From Chryseobacterium gwangjuense (lineage in GTDB: Bacteria; Bacteroidota; Bacteroidia; Flavobacteriales; Weeksellaceae), in assembly GCF_021311115.1 (NCBI RefSeq), contig NZ_JAJTNP010000002.1, positions 600,651 to 664,650 on the forward strand: DNA of 64,000 nucleotides. The letters run 5' to 3'. The notes below the pieces were generated by a model. The model did no database searches. It saw only the letters and a program-made list of their open reading frames with translations, and was not told the DNA's origin. Numbering within the stretch: position 1 is the stretch's first letter; each line of letters begins with the position of its first letter. A program made the translations under genes and the position numbers. Shown here one piece after another: positions 52,614 to 62,524 of the stretch.

Positions 52614-54410
52614 TTACACGAATTTAGAATTTTGAGTTGCCCATAATGCAAGTTGCAGCAGATTCCAGTGTTTTTGACCTTTATCCAGGAAGTTTTGTGC
52701 TGCATCAAAGTCGATATAGCTGTATATTTTTTGATTTTTATCTTTTAATAATTCATCAGAGAATTTCAGTAAGCTTTCTTCTTCAAACCAGTTTTCTATT
52801 CCGAGCCCAAAACCTTGCTTATTTCTGTTTCTGATGGTTTCCGTCCAGTAAGAATTCATCGATTCTCTTAAAATGATTTTATCATTCTCTGAAGTTATTT
52901 TCAGCTGATCCGGAAGCTGGATACAGAATTCTGCAAAATCAATATCCAAAAACGGAGTTCTTACCTCTAAAGAATTTGCCATTGCCATGCGGTCTGATTT
53001 TACCAGCATATTTCCAGGCACAAACTTTTCAAGATCGGTTCGCATAATATCGTTCAGAGAGTTTTTATCTGCATTAAAACTGTAAGGTTGCTGATAATCC
53101 TGAGTAATTCCTAAAGCTGTTCTTTCCTTTTTATTAAAGAAATTCCTTACTTCATGCTGATGGAAATCCAGAATGGAATCGTATTGAATGTTTTTTTGTG
53201 AAATGTAAGAGATCTGCTTTACATTTTGATATAATTTTTGCCCAAACTGAGCCAGAATATTCTGGTAGCTGAAATGTTTTTTCATTTCATGTTCTACTTT
53301 GTAAAAGCTGTAGCCGCCAAATAATTCATCACCTACATCTCCGGAAAGTACCACTTTAAGATTTTTTCGGGCGCTTTTACAGATTTCAAAATGCGGAACA
53401 CAAGAACGATCGGCAAAAGGTTCGTCAAGAAAAGGAGCCACTTTCAGGATTCCGGAAACCAGATCTTCCTTTTTTTCGTGGATTTCAATGTGTCTCGTGT
53501 TGTATTTTTCAGCAATTTCTTTTGCATATTTAAGTTCGCTTTCTTCGTGGTCATATCCAAAGCTGATAGTGGTTTGCTGAGGTAAAAAAGCATTGACCAT
53601 GGCAACGACAGAAGAAGAATCGAGACCTCCGCTCAGAAAGCTTCCGACTTCAACATCAGCGATAAGCTGTTTTTCGATCGCAGATTTCAACAAATAGGTA
53701 AATTCCTCTTTAGCTTCAGAAAGGCTTAAAACACGATCTTTTTTCGGAATGTTGTAATAGCGGGAAACTTCAATTTCTCCCTCTTTCCAAATCAATTGGT
53801 GAGCCGGAGGAAGTGAAAATATATTGCTGTAAATACTTTGATAGGTACTTACATAGCCGTATTGAAGATAATGGGAGAGTGCTTCCTGACTGATTTGAGG
53901 TTCAATAAGCTCACTGGCAAGAATCGCCTTGATTTCGGAAGCAAAAATAAATTCACCGTTTTTACCATAGGCATAATAAAAAGGTTTCTCACCAAATCGA
54001 TCCCGGGCACAGAACAGTTGCTGTTTCTCATCATCCCAAATGGCAAAAGCAAACATTCCGGGAAGATCATGAATGAGCTGTTCTTTTTTTCTCTGATACA
54101 TGGCGAGAATGACTTCCGTGTCAGAAGTTCCCTGGTAAGGATATTCGCAATATTGTTTTTTTATAGCCTGATAACCATAAATTTCACCATTTAAAACAAT
54201 ACATTCGTTTTTAGAAGAAGAAAACATGGGTTGTTTTCCGTTTTCTGAAAGATCAATAATGGATAATCTTCGATGACCTAATGTTGTATTTTCAAAATAT
54301 TCATGATGGGAAGAATCCGGACCGCGATGTGCAATAGCATCCGTCATTTTCTGAATGGCTTCAGAGTAATTTTTTGCATTTTTGGTAACGATTCCGGCTA
54401 TTCCACACAT
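52614..54410 (-). CDS. asnB: Asparagine synthase (glutamine-hydrolysing) homologue
   Basis: A 598-residue two-domain amidotransferase. The class II glutaminase starts MCGIAGIV with nucleophile Cys2 and has NGEIYGY and AIWDDEKQQLFCARDRFGEK. The synthetase domain has the ATP loop SFLSGGLDSSS near residue 260 and VLSGDVGDELFGGY. AsnB makes asparagine, but homologues inside O-antigen clusters are thought to amidate sugar carboxylates. Its place among glycosyltransferases favours the second role; neither is proven. Confidence 0.93.
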   Translation of the reverse strand: MCGIAGIVTKNAKNYSEAIQKMTDAIAHRGPDSSHHEYFENTTLGHRRLSIIDLSENGKQPMFSSSKNECIVLNGEIYGYQAIKKQYCEYPYQGTSDTEVILAMYQRKKEQLIHDLPGMFAFAIWDDEKQQLFCARDRFGEKPFYYAYGKNGEFIFASEIKAILASELIEPQISQEALSHYLQYGYVSTYQSIYSNIFSLPPAHQLIWKEGEIEVSRYYNIPKKDRVLSLSEAKEEFTYLLKSAIEKQLIADVEVGSFLSGGLDSSSVVAMVNAFLPQQTTISFGYDHEESELKYAKEIAEKYNTRHIEIHEKKEDLVSGILKVAPFLDEPFADRSCVPHFEICKSARKNLKVVLSGDVGDELFGGYSFYKVEHEMKKHFSYQNILAQFGQKLYQNVKQISYISQKNIQYDSILDFHQHEVRNFFNKKERTALGITQDYQQPYSFNADKNSLNDIMRTDLEKFVPGNMLVKSDRMAMANSLEVRTPFLDIDFAEFCIQLPDQLKITSENDKIILRESMNSYWTETIRNRNKQGFGLGIENWFEEESLLKFSDELLKDKNQKIYSYIDFDAAQNFLDKGQKHWNLLQLALWATQNSKFV

Positions 54411-54427
54411 ATTTTAGGTCTTCTTCT

Positions 54428-55195
54428 TTAAACGGATAAGGCAGGTTTTTCACAGTAGAATATATCTTCTTTGGGATTGACTCCCAGTCTTTTATAGGTT
54501 TCGGTAATATTAATTCGGTTAACAATGAAACCGGCACTTTCTAAACGTTGTGTATAGTCTTGTCCGTAGATTCTCACATGATCGAACTGACCAAAGAGCT
54601 CTTCTCTTTTTTGAGGATCAGAGATAGTGAAATCTTCTACAGTTTCCATTGTATTTTTTGAGATAGGAACCTGCAGTATTGCTTTTCCTTTAGGTTTTAA
54701 AACACGTTGAAGTTCCTTCATTGCTTTAATATCTTCAGGAATATGTTCTAAAACATGGTTGCAGATGACAAGATCAAAATGATGATTTTCAAAAGGAAGC
54801 TCAAGTACATTCATGTTTTGTACGTGAGCGGGATAAGTGTAACCTGGTGTAAAGAGATCACCACAGATATATTCATCAAAATTCTGTTTCAGCAGAACGG
54901 TTGATAGCTTCGGTTCCGGAGCAATGTGTAAAATATGGATGTTTTTGTTCTGCGGAAGATTAAGTTCTTCAATAATAAAAGCATACAATAATCTTTCACG
55001 ATCTCTGGAGTGGCACTGATAGCATCCTGCAGCTCTTCTTCCTCCTCCCACAACTTCTTTTTCTATGAGAACAGGAAGGTCATGACCTACTACTTCCAAA
55101 TCTTTGGAAGCATAACCACAGTAGGGACAATAATAGTTGTTCCCCGAATGAGCCTGAAGCTTTATTTTGTTTTTAATTCGTGTGATCAGTGACAT
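54428..55195 (-). CDS. SAM-dependent methyltransferase with N-terminal zinc ribbon
   Basis: A 255-residue protein. Four cysteines (23, 26 in CPYCGYAS and 58, 61 in CYQCHSRDRERL) form a likely zinc ribbon before a class I methyltransferase domain, which includes ILHIAPEPKLS and FDLVICNHVLEHIPEDI. This layout is recurrent in polysaccharide loci. Its acceptor is unknown. It begins 40 bases from the next GT2 gene and ends 17 bases before asnB. Confidence 0.88.
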   Translation of the reverse strand: MSLITRIKNKIKLQAHSGNNYYCPYCGYASKDLEVVGHDLPVLIEKEVVGGGRRAAGCYQCHSRDRERLLYAFIIEELNLPQNKNIHILHIAPEPKLSTVLLKQNFDEYICGDLFTPGYTYPAHVQNMNVLELPFENHHFDLVICNHVLEHIPEDIKAMKELQRVLKPKGKAILQVPISKNTMETVEDFTISDPQKREELFGQFDHVRIYGQDYTQRLESAGFIVNRINITETYKRLGVNPKEDIFYCEKPALSV

Positions 55196-55235
55196 TTTTA
55201 TTTTTTAGATGCTGATAGATTAAAGTATATCAAAT

Positions 55236-56156
55236 TTAAGTATTTAGAAAAGTTATACCAATTTGTTTGACCTGATTTCTGATTTCTGACAGTTTTTTTT
55301 CTTCTTTTGAAATTTTTCTGTATTTCTCAAGTAGTTTTTTATATTCGGATATATTTCCGGTTAAAAGGTTCTTTAGAATGCTTTTTCGTAAAGATTTTTT
55401 TTCAAAAATGATGGCGTTCGGAAAATTAGGATTGATCATTTTGGTTTCAATGCTCAGATCTTCATATTTTTTTAGGTCTACTTTTCTGAGGTTTTGTTTT
55501 CCGTCATGTACGACTTTACTGCCGGGTACAAGAAGGATTTTTTTTTGATGAAAATGCACCCTGTTTACATACTCGATATCTTCTCCGTAATGAAAGAAAT
55601 AAGGGTTGAATCCTCCTACCGTTTCAATTGTACCTCTGGGAATCAGCCAATGCGCTGCATTGATGAAGCTCATCTGGTAAAAAGGTTTTAGCTTTTGAAA
55701 ATACAGATCAGAAATGAGTCGGGTTTTTTCAAAATTGTGGGCAATATATTTGTCTAAGAAAATATCAAGAAGCTGTTCACTTCCATCCAGATGCATAGGG
55801 CTTAAAATTCCTATTTCTTTCTGATCAGGATATTTTTCATAAGCTTTTAATAATTTTTCCAGACTGTCCGGATAAATCCACGCATCCTGATTCATCAGGT
55901 AGAAAAAATCGGTTCCGTTTTTATATGCCTTTTCTATTCCGATATTATTGGCCTTTCCGAAACCTAAATTTTTTTCAGATTGAATGAAATCTATTTCAGG
56001 GAATTGATTTTGAATAAAGTGTTGGGTTCCGTCTGTTGAGCCATTATCAATGACGATGCATGTAACGGGAACAGAAGATGAATTTAGGCTGCTAAAACAT
56101 TTTTCTGCCCATTTTATGGCATTGTAGGTGACAATTATGACAGAGACTTTCGGCAT
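55236..56156 (-). CDS. Glycosyltransferase family 2, rhamnosyltransferase-like
   Basis: A 306-residue GT-A enzyme with VSVIIVTYNAIKWAE, VIDNGSTDGT, KNLGFGKANNIGIE and the donor-site LMNQDAWIYPD, followed by GGFNPYFFHYGEDIEY. This pattern is typical of WbbL-like rhamnosyltransferases, which fits the presence of rfbA (dTDP-rhamnose path) at the window edge. The donor remains an inference. Confidence 0.9.
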   Translation of the reverse strand: MPKVSVIIVTYNAIKWAEKCFSSLNSSSVPVTCIVIDNGSTDGTQHFIQNQFPEIDFIQSEKNLGFGKANNIGIEKAYKNGTDFFYLMNQDAWIYPDSLEKLLKAYEKYPDQKEIGILSPMHLDGSEQLLDIFLDKYIAHNFEKTRLISDLYFQKLKPFYQMSFINAAHWLIPRGTIETVGGFNPYFFHYGEDIEYVNRVHFHQKKILLVPGSKVVHDGKQNLRKVDLKKYEDLSIETKMINPNFPNAIIFEKKSLRKSILKNLLTGNISEYKKLLEKYRKISKEEKKLSEIRNQVKQIGITFLNT

Positions 56157-56158
56157 AG

Positions 56159-56827
56159 CTATAAATATTTTTTAACCAACTCATTAAGGTAATCGTTAGG
56201 CTCTTTTTGCTTAAAATAATCCTTTGCTTCTTCACAAAATTCGACAGTATAAAAATCACCATCATTGATTTCTTTATACGAAGATTTCTTTCCGATCTCT
56301 GCTTCTAATGCAGAAACAATCTCTTTAGGCTCGTAATAATAAGGGTAAGAGAAGTTTAGAATTTTATTATACTTTTCACTTTGTAACCCTAAAATAAAGG
56401 AGCTAAGATCCTTGACTCCTAAAATCAATCGCCTGGCTTCCGTATGAATTTCAAAACTGTCGTTCTGAAGAATTTTATTTTTAAAGAAATTAAACAGCGT
56501 ATTAGGGTTTCCTCCTTTTCCTATAAGATTGCCTATTCTTAAGATTAAATAATTGTTGGAATGATTAGCAATATACTCTTCCATAGCTTTTTTGTGAAGT
56601 ACATACCGGCTTTCTTTTTTCGACTGATCAAGAATGCTTAATGTTGAAAAATAAAAAAAACGTGAATGAGGATATGATGCTAAAGTATTTTGTAATAGAA
56701 TAAACTCTCTCTGAAATTCAGAATCTTTTGTTTCAAGTGAATTTGAGACACCTGAAGCAAAAAACAGAACTTCTTCCGAGTCTATATTTTGTAGAGATTT
56801 TGCTATGAGACCATTTCCAATAATCAT
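56159..56827 (-). CDS. Short NAD-dependent epimerase/dehydratase-family protein
   Basis: A 222-residue extended-SDR protein, much shorter than the usual 300 or more. The cofactor loop is reduced to MIIGNGLIAKS, and the catalytic set is present as Ser61 (FSTLS), Tyr75 and Lys79 (YVLHKK). It may reduce or epimerise a nucleotide-linked sugar, but the shortened N- and C-termini make the exact reaction uncertain. It lies between GT2 genes with gaps of 2 and 18 bases. Confidence 0.82.
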   Translation of the reverse strand: MIIGNGLIAKSLQNIDSEEVLFFASGVSNSLETKDSEFQREFILLQNTLASYPHSRFFYFSTLSILDQSKKESRYVLHKKAMEEYIANHSNNYLILRIGNLIGKGGNPNTLFNFFKNKILQNDSFEIHTEARRLILGVKDLSSFILGLQSEKYNKILNFSYPYYYEPKEIVSALEAEIGKKSSYKEINDGDFYTVEFCEEAKDYFKQKEPNDYLNELVKKYL

Positions 56828-56845
56828 TTGTCCTTTTGTGTTTAG

Positions 56846-57778
56846 TTATACAAAACTATTATTTTGTTTTTTAAGATGGTATTTCTGTTTAACTGTGTGT
56901 ATCCCCCATTTTAAGATGTGATATAATTTTAACGGATTGAAAGAAAATTTTGATAACGTATTATTTATCAAATATCCCCTTGCTGCACTGTTAAATTGCT
57001 TTAGAGTTATACTTTTAGAATAAGCCATTAACGTATAATAAAAATAGGTTTTCAACGAAGATGGTTGATATTGTTTACCATATTTTAATATAAACGGAAT
57101 GATGGCGAAATCTTTTTTCATGGTCTCGTAAGTCACATTCTTCGAGAGACTGGCTGCAAATTGACGATATGAGCTTAAAGCTTCAGGTAAAATTTTAATT
57201 TTCCCATAACAGCCTGCCAGTAAATAAAGACACCGATCTGCTGAAAGAATGTCCGCCGGAAAATCCGGCTTCAGAATATCTTTTCTAAAAAATAGAGTAG
57301 AGGTCTGCATTATCTTAATGTCAGTAAGATCATCGTGAGAAAGTTCACGATTGATGTGCCGGGAAAATAAATGGTTGGGTTGGTCAGTATCTTCATAGAT
57401 AACCAGAGAATCGCCGCCAATTGCTGTAAAATTGCTGTTTTGTTCTAAAAAATCAAATTGTTTCTGAAGCTTTTTAGAATCAATAAAATAATCATCACCA
57501 TCCAAGACTGCCACATATTTACCTTCCGCAAGAGTAAAAGAATGTAAGGTGTTTTTTACATAGCCCAAATTAGGCGTATTGTTGTAATAACGGATACAAT
57601 TGCCTTTTGGATGAGATTCTTTTACATCAAAAATTACTTTTTCAGTAGCATCAGGTGAATTGTCATTACACACAATAATCTCAAAAGATCCGTCAAAATC
57701 TTGATTCAGAACACTTAGTAAGCATTCTGAAATATATTTTTCGTGATTATATGTGGTAATACAAATACTTACATCCAT
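56846..57778 (-). CDS. Glycosyltransferase family 2
   Basis: A 310-residue GT-A enzyme with VSICITTYNHEKYI, VCNDNSPDATE and the metal site VAVLDGDDYFI. The C-terminal half is basic and aromatic, suiting membrane attachment. The donor is unknown. Confidence 0.92.
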   Translation of the reverse strand: MDVSICITTYNHEKYISECLLSVLNQDFDGSFEIIVCNDNSPDATEKVIFDVKESHPKGNCIRYYNNTPNLGYVKNTLHSFTLAEGKYVAVLDGDDYFIDSKKLQKQFDFLEQNSNFTAIGGDSLVIYEDTDQPNHLFSRHINRELSHDDLTDIKIMQTSTLFFRKDILKPDFPADILSADRCLYLLAGCYGKIKILPEALSSYRQFAASLSKNVTYETMKKDFAIIPFILKYGKQYQPSSLKTYFYYTLMAYSKSITLKQFNSAARGYLINNTLSKFSFNPLKLYHILKWGIHTVKQKYHLKKQNNSFV

Positions 57779-57787
57779 AATGAATTG

Positions 57788-58732
57788 CTAATATCGGAAA
57801 ATATCGGTGAATTTAAGATCTAAATATTGATGTTTGACGCATTGTAAAATATACTTTTTTCTGCTCAGGAAATTTAATTTCTTTAAATAAAGATTTCTAT
57901 GTTTTAAAAACTTAGTGTATAAATCCGTTTTTTTTATATCCTCCTGAGGAAAAAGCTTTTTTGCTGTTTGTAAAGAGGAAAGGTAAGGCCAGACTATTTC
58001 CTTAAAATTTTTTTTTTCAGGACTCATCATGTCTGACTTTTGGGGTTTCATTTTCTGTTCACGTAAACCGCAAACCTGGGCTTCGTGCTGTCGATAGAAT
58101 GAAAGTGTTTCAGGGATAAACCCTATTTTATTTTTGAAACTCAGCTTTTGGGCAATTTCGTAGTCGTGAGCGTATGTGAAATTCTTTAAATGATATTCTT
58201 TCAATGCCGTTTTCCGAATGGCGAGTGCGCATCCCAAAATAAAACTCCCCTGCATCTGAACTTTAATAAAAAGTTCTTCGTTTTTTATTGAGTCAATAAT
58301 GTCTTGATATTGAATGTGTTTCCATTTAAGATAGGAAGGTTCTAAAATGGCTTGGTCGTTATCGACTAAAACTAAATCATTAAAAACAGCATCCTTATCC
58401 GGGTTATTTTTGAAGAAGTTGAATGTTTTTTCAAGTTTTTCGGGTTTCCAGATGTCATCCTGATCACTAGTGACAATAATATCCTGTGAGCACAGATAAA
58501 TAGACTTTTCAAAATTTTTGAAATATCCGAGATTAGTTTCGTTAGAATAAATTTTAAAAATATCAGGATATTGCTCTTGATAACGATGGAGTATTTCAAG
58601 GGTTTTATCTTTGGAACCATCATCACATACAACAATTTCTGCAGGATTTACAGTCTGCTGTAGGATGGAGTCTAATTGTTCGGTAAGGTATTTTTCACCG
58701 TTATAAGTACATATGGCTACTGAGATCTTCAT
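57788..58732 (-). CDS. Glycosyltransferase family 2
   Basis: A 314-residue GT-A enzyme with ISVAICTYNGEKYLTEQLDS, VCDDGSKDKT and the metal site VTSDQDDIWKPEKLE. The SDQDDIW motif marks a well-populated GT2 subgroup of O-antigen loci that often transfers rhamnose or a related sugar. It follows the next GT2 gene by 3 bases. Confidence 0.92.
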   Translation of the reverse strand: MKISVAICTYNGEKYLTEQLDSILQQTVNPAEIVVCDDGSKDKTLEILHRYQEQYPDIFKIYSNETNLGYFKNFEKSIYLCSQDIIVTSDQDDIWKPEKLEKTFNFFKNNPDKDAVFNDLVLVDNDQAILEPSYLKWKHIQYQDIIDSIKNEELFIKVQMQGSFILGCALAIRKTALKEYHLKNFTYAHDYEIAQKLSFKNKIGFIPETLSFYRQHEAQVCGLREQKMKPQKSDMMSPEKKNFKEIVWPYLSSLQTAKKLFPQEDIKKTDLYTKFLKHRNLYLKKLNFLSRKKYILQCVKHQYLDLKFTDIFRY

Positions 58733-58735
58733 GAA

Positions 58736-59554
58736 TTATTTCCCAAGAATTTTAAAAATACGATTTATCAACAAATATCTTTTACTATTTACTATTTTTT
58801 TAAGATTCTTGTTTTCTCTTTTAAGTTTTTGATTTTCGTGATAGTATTCTTTCAGAGAATTCAGGTTTTTGTAAAATACTTCAGGGTGCTTGCGATAAAT
58901 ATAATCTCGAAGAGAAGCATCATTCTTTTGCATGGCATCCACATTTCTTGATAAGTGCTTAATTCTATAAAAGAAACATACTTCATTAAGATGCTTTACC
59001 TTCAATGGGTTTTTATCTGCTAGAAGATGAATCCAAAATTCCCAGTCTTCATAGCCGTCTTTCATTTCAGTATCATAACCTCCAATTTTTTTCCAGTCGC
59101 TCTTCTTAAAAAAAGCAGTGCAAAATATCTGATTTTCCATAAGAAACGATTGGTAATCGAATGGTTCGGATGCAAAAACAGTATTTTTTTCACCAAAGTA
59201 TTGTCCAATAGAATAGATGATGTCAATATCATTATGGAATTCTTTTGAGGCGAGTTCTAAGTATTTTGAACCTATTTTATCGTCTCCGTCCAATGGTAAA
59301 ATCCATTCTCCGATAGCTTTTTCAATACCAAAATTTCTTGCGGCAGAAACTCCTCCGTTTTCTTTTTTTAAATATTGAAATCGAGCATCTTTTTCCACCC
59401 ACTTTTGGGCAATTTCTTCCGTGTTATCCGGAGAACCGTCATCCACAATAATACATTCCCAATTGTGATAGGTTTGTTCAAGCACAGACTGGAGACATTC
59501 ATCCAGATATTGAGCCTGATTGTAACAGGGAACTATTATGGAAATTTCAGACAT
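58736..59554 (-). CDS. Glycosyltransferase family 2
   Basis: A 272-residue GT-A enzyme with ISIIVPCYNQAQYLDE, IVDDGSPDNTEE, GVSAARNFGIEKA and ILPLDGDDKIG. A short coiled-coil-like basic tail (KLKRENKNLKKIVNSK) follows after residue 235. It overlaps the gene on the right by 8 bases, so translation is probably coupled. Confidence 0.92.
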   Translation of the reverse strand: MSEISIIVPCYNQAQYLDECLQSVLEQTYHNWECIIVDDGSPDNTEEIAQKWVEKDARFQYLKKENGGVSAARNFGIEKAIGEWILPLDGDDKIGSKYLELASKEFHNDIDIIYSIGQYFGEKNTVFASEPFDYQSFLMENQIFCTAFFKKSDWKKIGGYDTEMKDGYEDWEFWIHLLADKNPLKVKHLNEVCFFYRIKHLSRNVDAMQKNDASLRDYIYRKHPEVFYKNLNSLKEYYHENQKLKRENKNLKKIVNSKRYLLINRIFKILGK

Positions 59555-60449
59555 GTTTTTTATAAATATAATAGGTTTTTCTCAGAGCTTTTAAAAAAGC
59601 AGTGATTTTGAAATGTTTAAGATAATAAAAAATTACAGGATAATAAAAGCTAAAGCCTTTCTGATAGCTTTGATAGGTGTATTGATAGATGATCTTATCA
59701 ATGAAATCAAATGAAAAGAAATGGGAATATTTGGTGATAACAATACCTTTCATCTGGTGTAATGCTTTTTCTTTCAATTCATCATATTCATCAGATCCGG
59801 AAATTGATTTTGTACTTATTCTGACTTTTACTTTTGTATCTTTTATGTAAATAATATGATGGTGATCAGCAAATGCTAAAATGGCAAGATCATCACTTCC
59901 CCATGCAAGAGGTAACTTCTCAAATTTATATTTTTTGTAGGTACTGGTTTTAAAAATATTTTCGGAAAGACTGCTTTTTATTTCATTATGGTATTTTTGT
60001 AAAAAGAAATCCTGAGGGGCAATTTCTGGAAAAGGATATTCGAAATCTTTAATAAGTTGATGGTCTTCATTTATCCACTGATGAGAAAATTTTATCACCG
60101 ATGCTTTTTTTTTTTCAACGTTTGGAAGATTTTTGTAAAATTCTTCAACAAAGTTTTCAGCAATTAAATCATCGTCTCCTAAAATCTGAAACCACTCTTC
60201 TTTTATGTTGTCTAAGATTCTTTCCCATTGTAGGGCTAAATTCTTTCCACCTAGATTCTCTGTATAATCAAAATAAAAATAAGAAAAATCTGAAAGGTAT
60301 TTTTCTATAATAGGTAAAGGATTATCCGGGCTTGCATCGTTTCCGATATATAAAACAAAATTTCTATTGCTTTGAGAGCCAACAGACTTTATTGTTTCTT
60401 CAAAGAAATCTATTTTGTAATATGGTATAACGATCGCGAGCTTATTCAT
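59547..60449 (-). CDS. Glycosyltransferase family 2
   Basis: A 300-residue GT-A enzyme with LAIVIPYYKIDFFEETI, IGNDASPDNP and the metal site QILGDDDLIAENF. I chose the ATG at 60449 (MNKLAIV), 4 bases past the upstream stop; the longer frame to 60479 would add ten residues that overlap that gene. The donor is unknown. Confidence 0.9.
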   Translation of the reverse strand: MNKLAIVIPYYKIDFFEETIKSVGSQSNRNFVLYIGNDASPDNPLPIIEKYLSDFSYFYFDYTENLGGKNLALQWERILDNIKEEWFQILGDDDLIAENFVEEFYKNLPNVEKKKASVIKFSHQWINEDHQLIKDFEYPFPEIAPQDFFLQKYHNEIKSSLSENIFKTSTYKKYKFEKLPLAWGSDDLAILAFADHHHIIYIKDTKVKVRISTKSISGSDEYDELKEKALHQMKGIVITKYSHFFSFDFIDKIIYQYTYQSYQKGFSFYYPVIFYYLKHFKITAFLKALRKTYYIYKKHV

Positions 60450-60453
60450 TAAT

Positions 60454-61269
60454 TTAGAATAAGTTTTTAAATTCTTCAAATGAAACTAAGTTTAAGCTAT
60501 CTTTTCTATTGTCATTTAATACATGGTACTCAAAAAAAGCATTTTCAATTTGAGAAGGTTTTCCCAGATTTCTTGTTTTTGAAATAATTCCAACACCCCA
60601 ATCAGTGTCAATACAACAGCTGAAAATATCGGTTCTTTTTCGTGCCTTGAAAAATGCCTTCCACGTTGTGCCGTTCCAGTAATCTCTTGAAGGGGAAAGT
60701 CGATAGTAATAGTTTTCGGAAGCGTGAAATTCAGTTGGAGGATTACAGTCGTGCATTATGATAAAACCATCTTCTTTTAAGAAATCTAAAGAATTTCTAA
60801 TGTCTCTCTCGACCTGTTCAGCTAAATGAGAGCCATCTATAAAAATGACATCAAATTTTATTTCAGAGTTTAAGAAGTTGCCTTTTCTTAACCCTTCAAA
60901 AAACTCATCACTTGTCAGTTTGAAATCCGCATTATTTATTTCAGATTCATAGCCAGGATCAACACTATGCTTTTTTGTAGCAGTTATCAGATCGAAATTT
61001 TCTTTAGTGTTTCGAACACCAATTTCTAGATATTCCGTATCTCTATTTAAAAAAGTAAGAATAAAGTTAATGATTTCATGCCTTAGAGGCATTTTGCTAA
61101 TCTCTTTGCGTGTTAAAATTTCCGTTTCAATATGAAATTGATTGTTTATGTATTCTTCAGCCAAAGAGATTTTTGAGAGTTCAGATTTGTTGATGGCGAT
61201 CTCATTATTTTTATCGATGACAATTTCGTTTTTTTTCAGCAAATGTATTTTCATAATTTTTATTTCCAT
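60454..61269 (-). CDS. Class I SAM-dependent methyltransferase
   Basis: A 271-residue methyltransferase with TEYLEIGVRNTKENFDL as the SAM motif, FDVIFIDGSHLAEQVERDI and DGFIIMHDCNPPTEF. It resembles the methyltransferase_24 group, like the plus-strand methyltransferase of this locus. It directly follows the Wzt gene; capping methyltransferases next to Wzm/Wzt end chain growth in some O-antigens, which is possible here. The start at 61269 overlaps Wzt by 10 bases, and an ATG at 61254 is an alternative. Confidence 0.88.
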   Translation of the reverse strand: MEIKIMKIHLLKKNEIVIDKNNEIAINKSELSKISLAEEYINNQFHIETEILTRKEISKMPLRHEIINFILTFLNRDTEYLEIGVRNTKENFDLITATKKHSVDPGYESEINNADFKLTSDEFFEGLRKGNFLNSEIKFDVIFIDGSHLAEQVERDIRNSLDFLKEDGFIIMHDCNPPTEFHASENYYYRLSPSRDYWNGTTWKAFFKARKRTDIFSCCIDTDWGVGIISKTRNLGKPSQIENAFFEYHVLNDNRKDSLNLVSFEEFKNLF

Positions 61270-62492
61270 TCAAATTTTCCGTAAACTACTCCGTGATGAT
61301 AACCACCGTGAATTACAAATTGTGAGCCAGTATCAATAACGTCAAAATGGCAAATGTTTTGTAGCTCGTCATATCTAAGTAAATTCGGGATATGCAAAAA
61401 ACAAGTAATATTATAGGATCCTGCGGATAAAAACTGTGGTTCTATCACAAGTCGGTAATCATTTTTATCTTCTTTTATAGTAACTTCAGCAGAAAAAACT
61501 CTGTTTTGTGACGTATCTTGTATTGTAACAAAAATATTGGCATTTTTTATATTTGCTTTATTTGTGATTTCAAAATTGATAATGATTTCATTGTGGTAAT
61601 CAAAAGAAGCTTTCGGATTTTCATTACTGTCAAGAACAGATATTTTTTTAAAGAAAACTGTCTCATTTCTATCACCTTCTGCAATAAAGAAAGAATTTCC
61701 TTTTTCAGAATCTTTTAAATACAAATCGCTAATAACTTTTATACTGTCATTTTTTACAATGCTTCCATTCTTCATAAAAATCCCCGTTGTGCATAATTGG
61801 GAAATTGCCGACATGTTGTGGCTTACGAATAAGATAGTTCTTCCTTCTCCTTTTGTTACATCGCCCATTTTCCCCAAACATTTTTTCTGAAATTCGGCGT
61901 CGCCTACCGCCAAAACTTCGTCTACAATAAGAATTTCAGATTCTAAATGAGCTGCAACCGCAAATGCTAAACGGACATACATCCCTGAGGAATATCTTTT
62001 TACAGGGGTATCAATATATCTTTCTACTCCTGAAAAGGCTACAATTTCATCAAATTTTCTTGTAATTTCTTTGCGAGTCATTCCTAAGATGGCGCCGTTT
62101 AGAAAAACATTTTCACGACCGGTCATTTCAGGATGGAAGCCAGTTCCCACTTCCAAAAGCGAAGCTATTCTTCCGTTAGTGTATATTTTTCCGGTAGTAG
62201 GTTTAGTTACTTTACTTAATACTTTTAGGAGCGTTGATTTTCCCGCTCCGTTTCTTCCGATAATACCTACTGCATCGCCCTGTTCGATCTCGAAATTAAT
62301 ATCCCTTAACGACCAAACGTAATCTGAGCTACCCTTTATAGATCTGTCGTTGGTTTCGCCTATCTTTAGGTAAGGGTCTTCTTTACCTCTTATTGTGTGC
62401 CAAAACCTGTTGAGGTCATGAGAGAGTGTTCCGGTTCCTACTTGGCCGAGACGGTATTGTTTTGATATGTTTTCTGCTTTTAAAGCGAGCAT
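61260..62492 (-). CDS. Polysaccharide ABC exporter ATPase (Wzt) with C-terminal carbohydrate-binding domain
   Basis: A 410-residue ATPase. Walker A is GRNGAGKST (79-87), the signature is RYSSGMYVRLAFA and Walker B is ILIVDEVLAVGDAEF. After about residue 250 comes an extra 150-residue beta-sandwich (FDYHNEIIINFEI, YNITCFLHIPNLLRYD) that in E. coli O9a Wzt binds the finished glycan and sets export specificity. With the permease on its right it would move a lipid-linked polysaccharide across the inner membrane. Confidence 0.94.
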   Translation of the reverse strand: MLALKAENISKQYRLGQVGTGTLSHDLNRFWHTIRGKEDPYLKIGETNDRSIKGSSDYVWSLRDINFEIEQGDAVGIIGRNGAGKSTLLKVLSKVTKPTTGKIYTNGRIASLLEVGTGFHPEMTGRENVFLNGAILGMTRKEITRKFDEIVAFSGVERYIDTPVKRYSSGMYVRLAFAVAAHLESEILIVDEVLAVGDAEFQKKCLGKMGDVTKGEGRTILFVSHNMSAISQLCTTGIFMKNGSIVKNDSIKVISDLYLKDSEKGNSFFIAEGDRNETVFFKKISVLDSNENPKASFDYHNEIIINFEITNKANIKNANIFVTIQDTSQNRVFSAEVTIKEDKNDYRLVIEPQFLSAGSYNITCFLHIPNLLRYDELQNICHFDVIDTGSQFVIHGGYHHGVVYGKFEWK

Positions 62493-62524
62493 TTAATTAA
62501 ATATTAGAATTTAAAATACTTTAG

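Noticed and set aside
52613..52708. Longer N-terminus for the GT2 after asnB
   Set aside because: It overlaps the end of the asparagine synthase gene; the paralogue next door starts at the equivalent of the shorter start.
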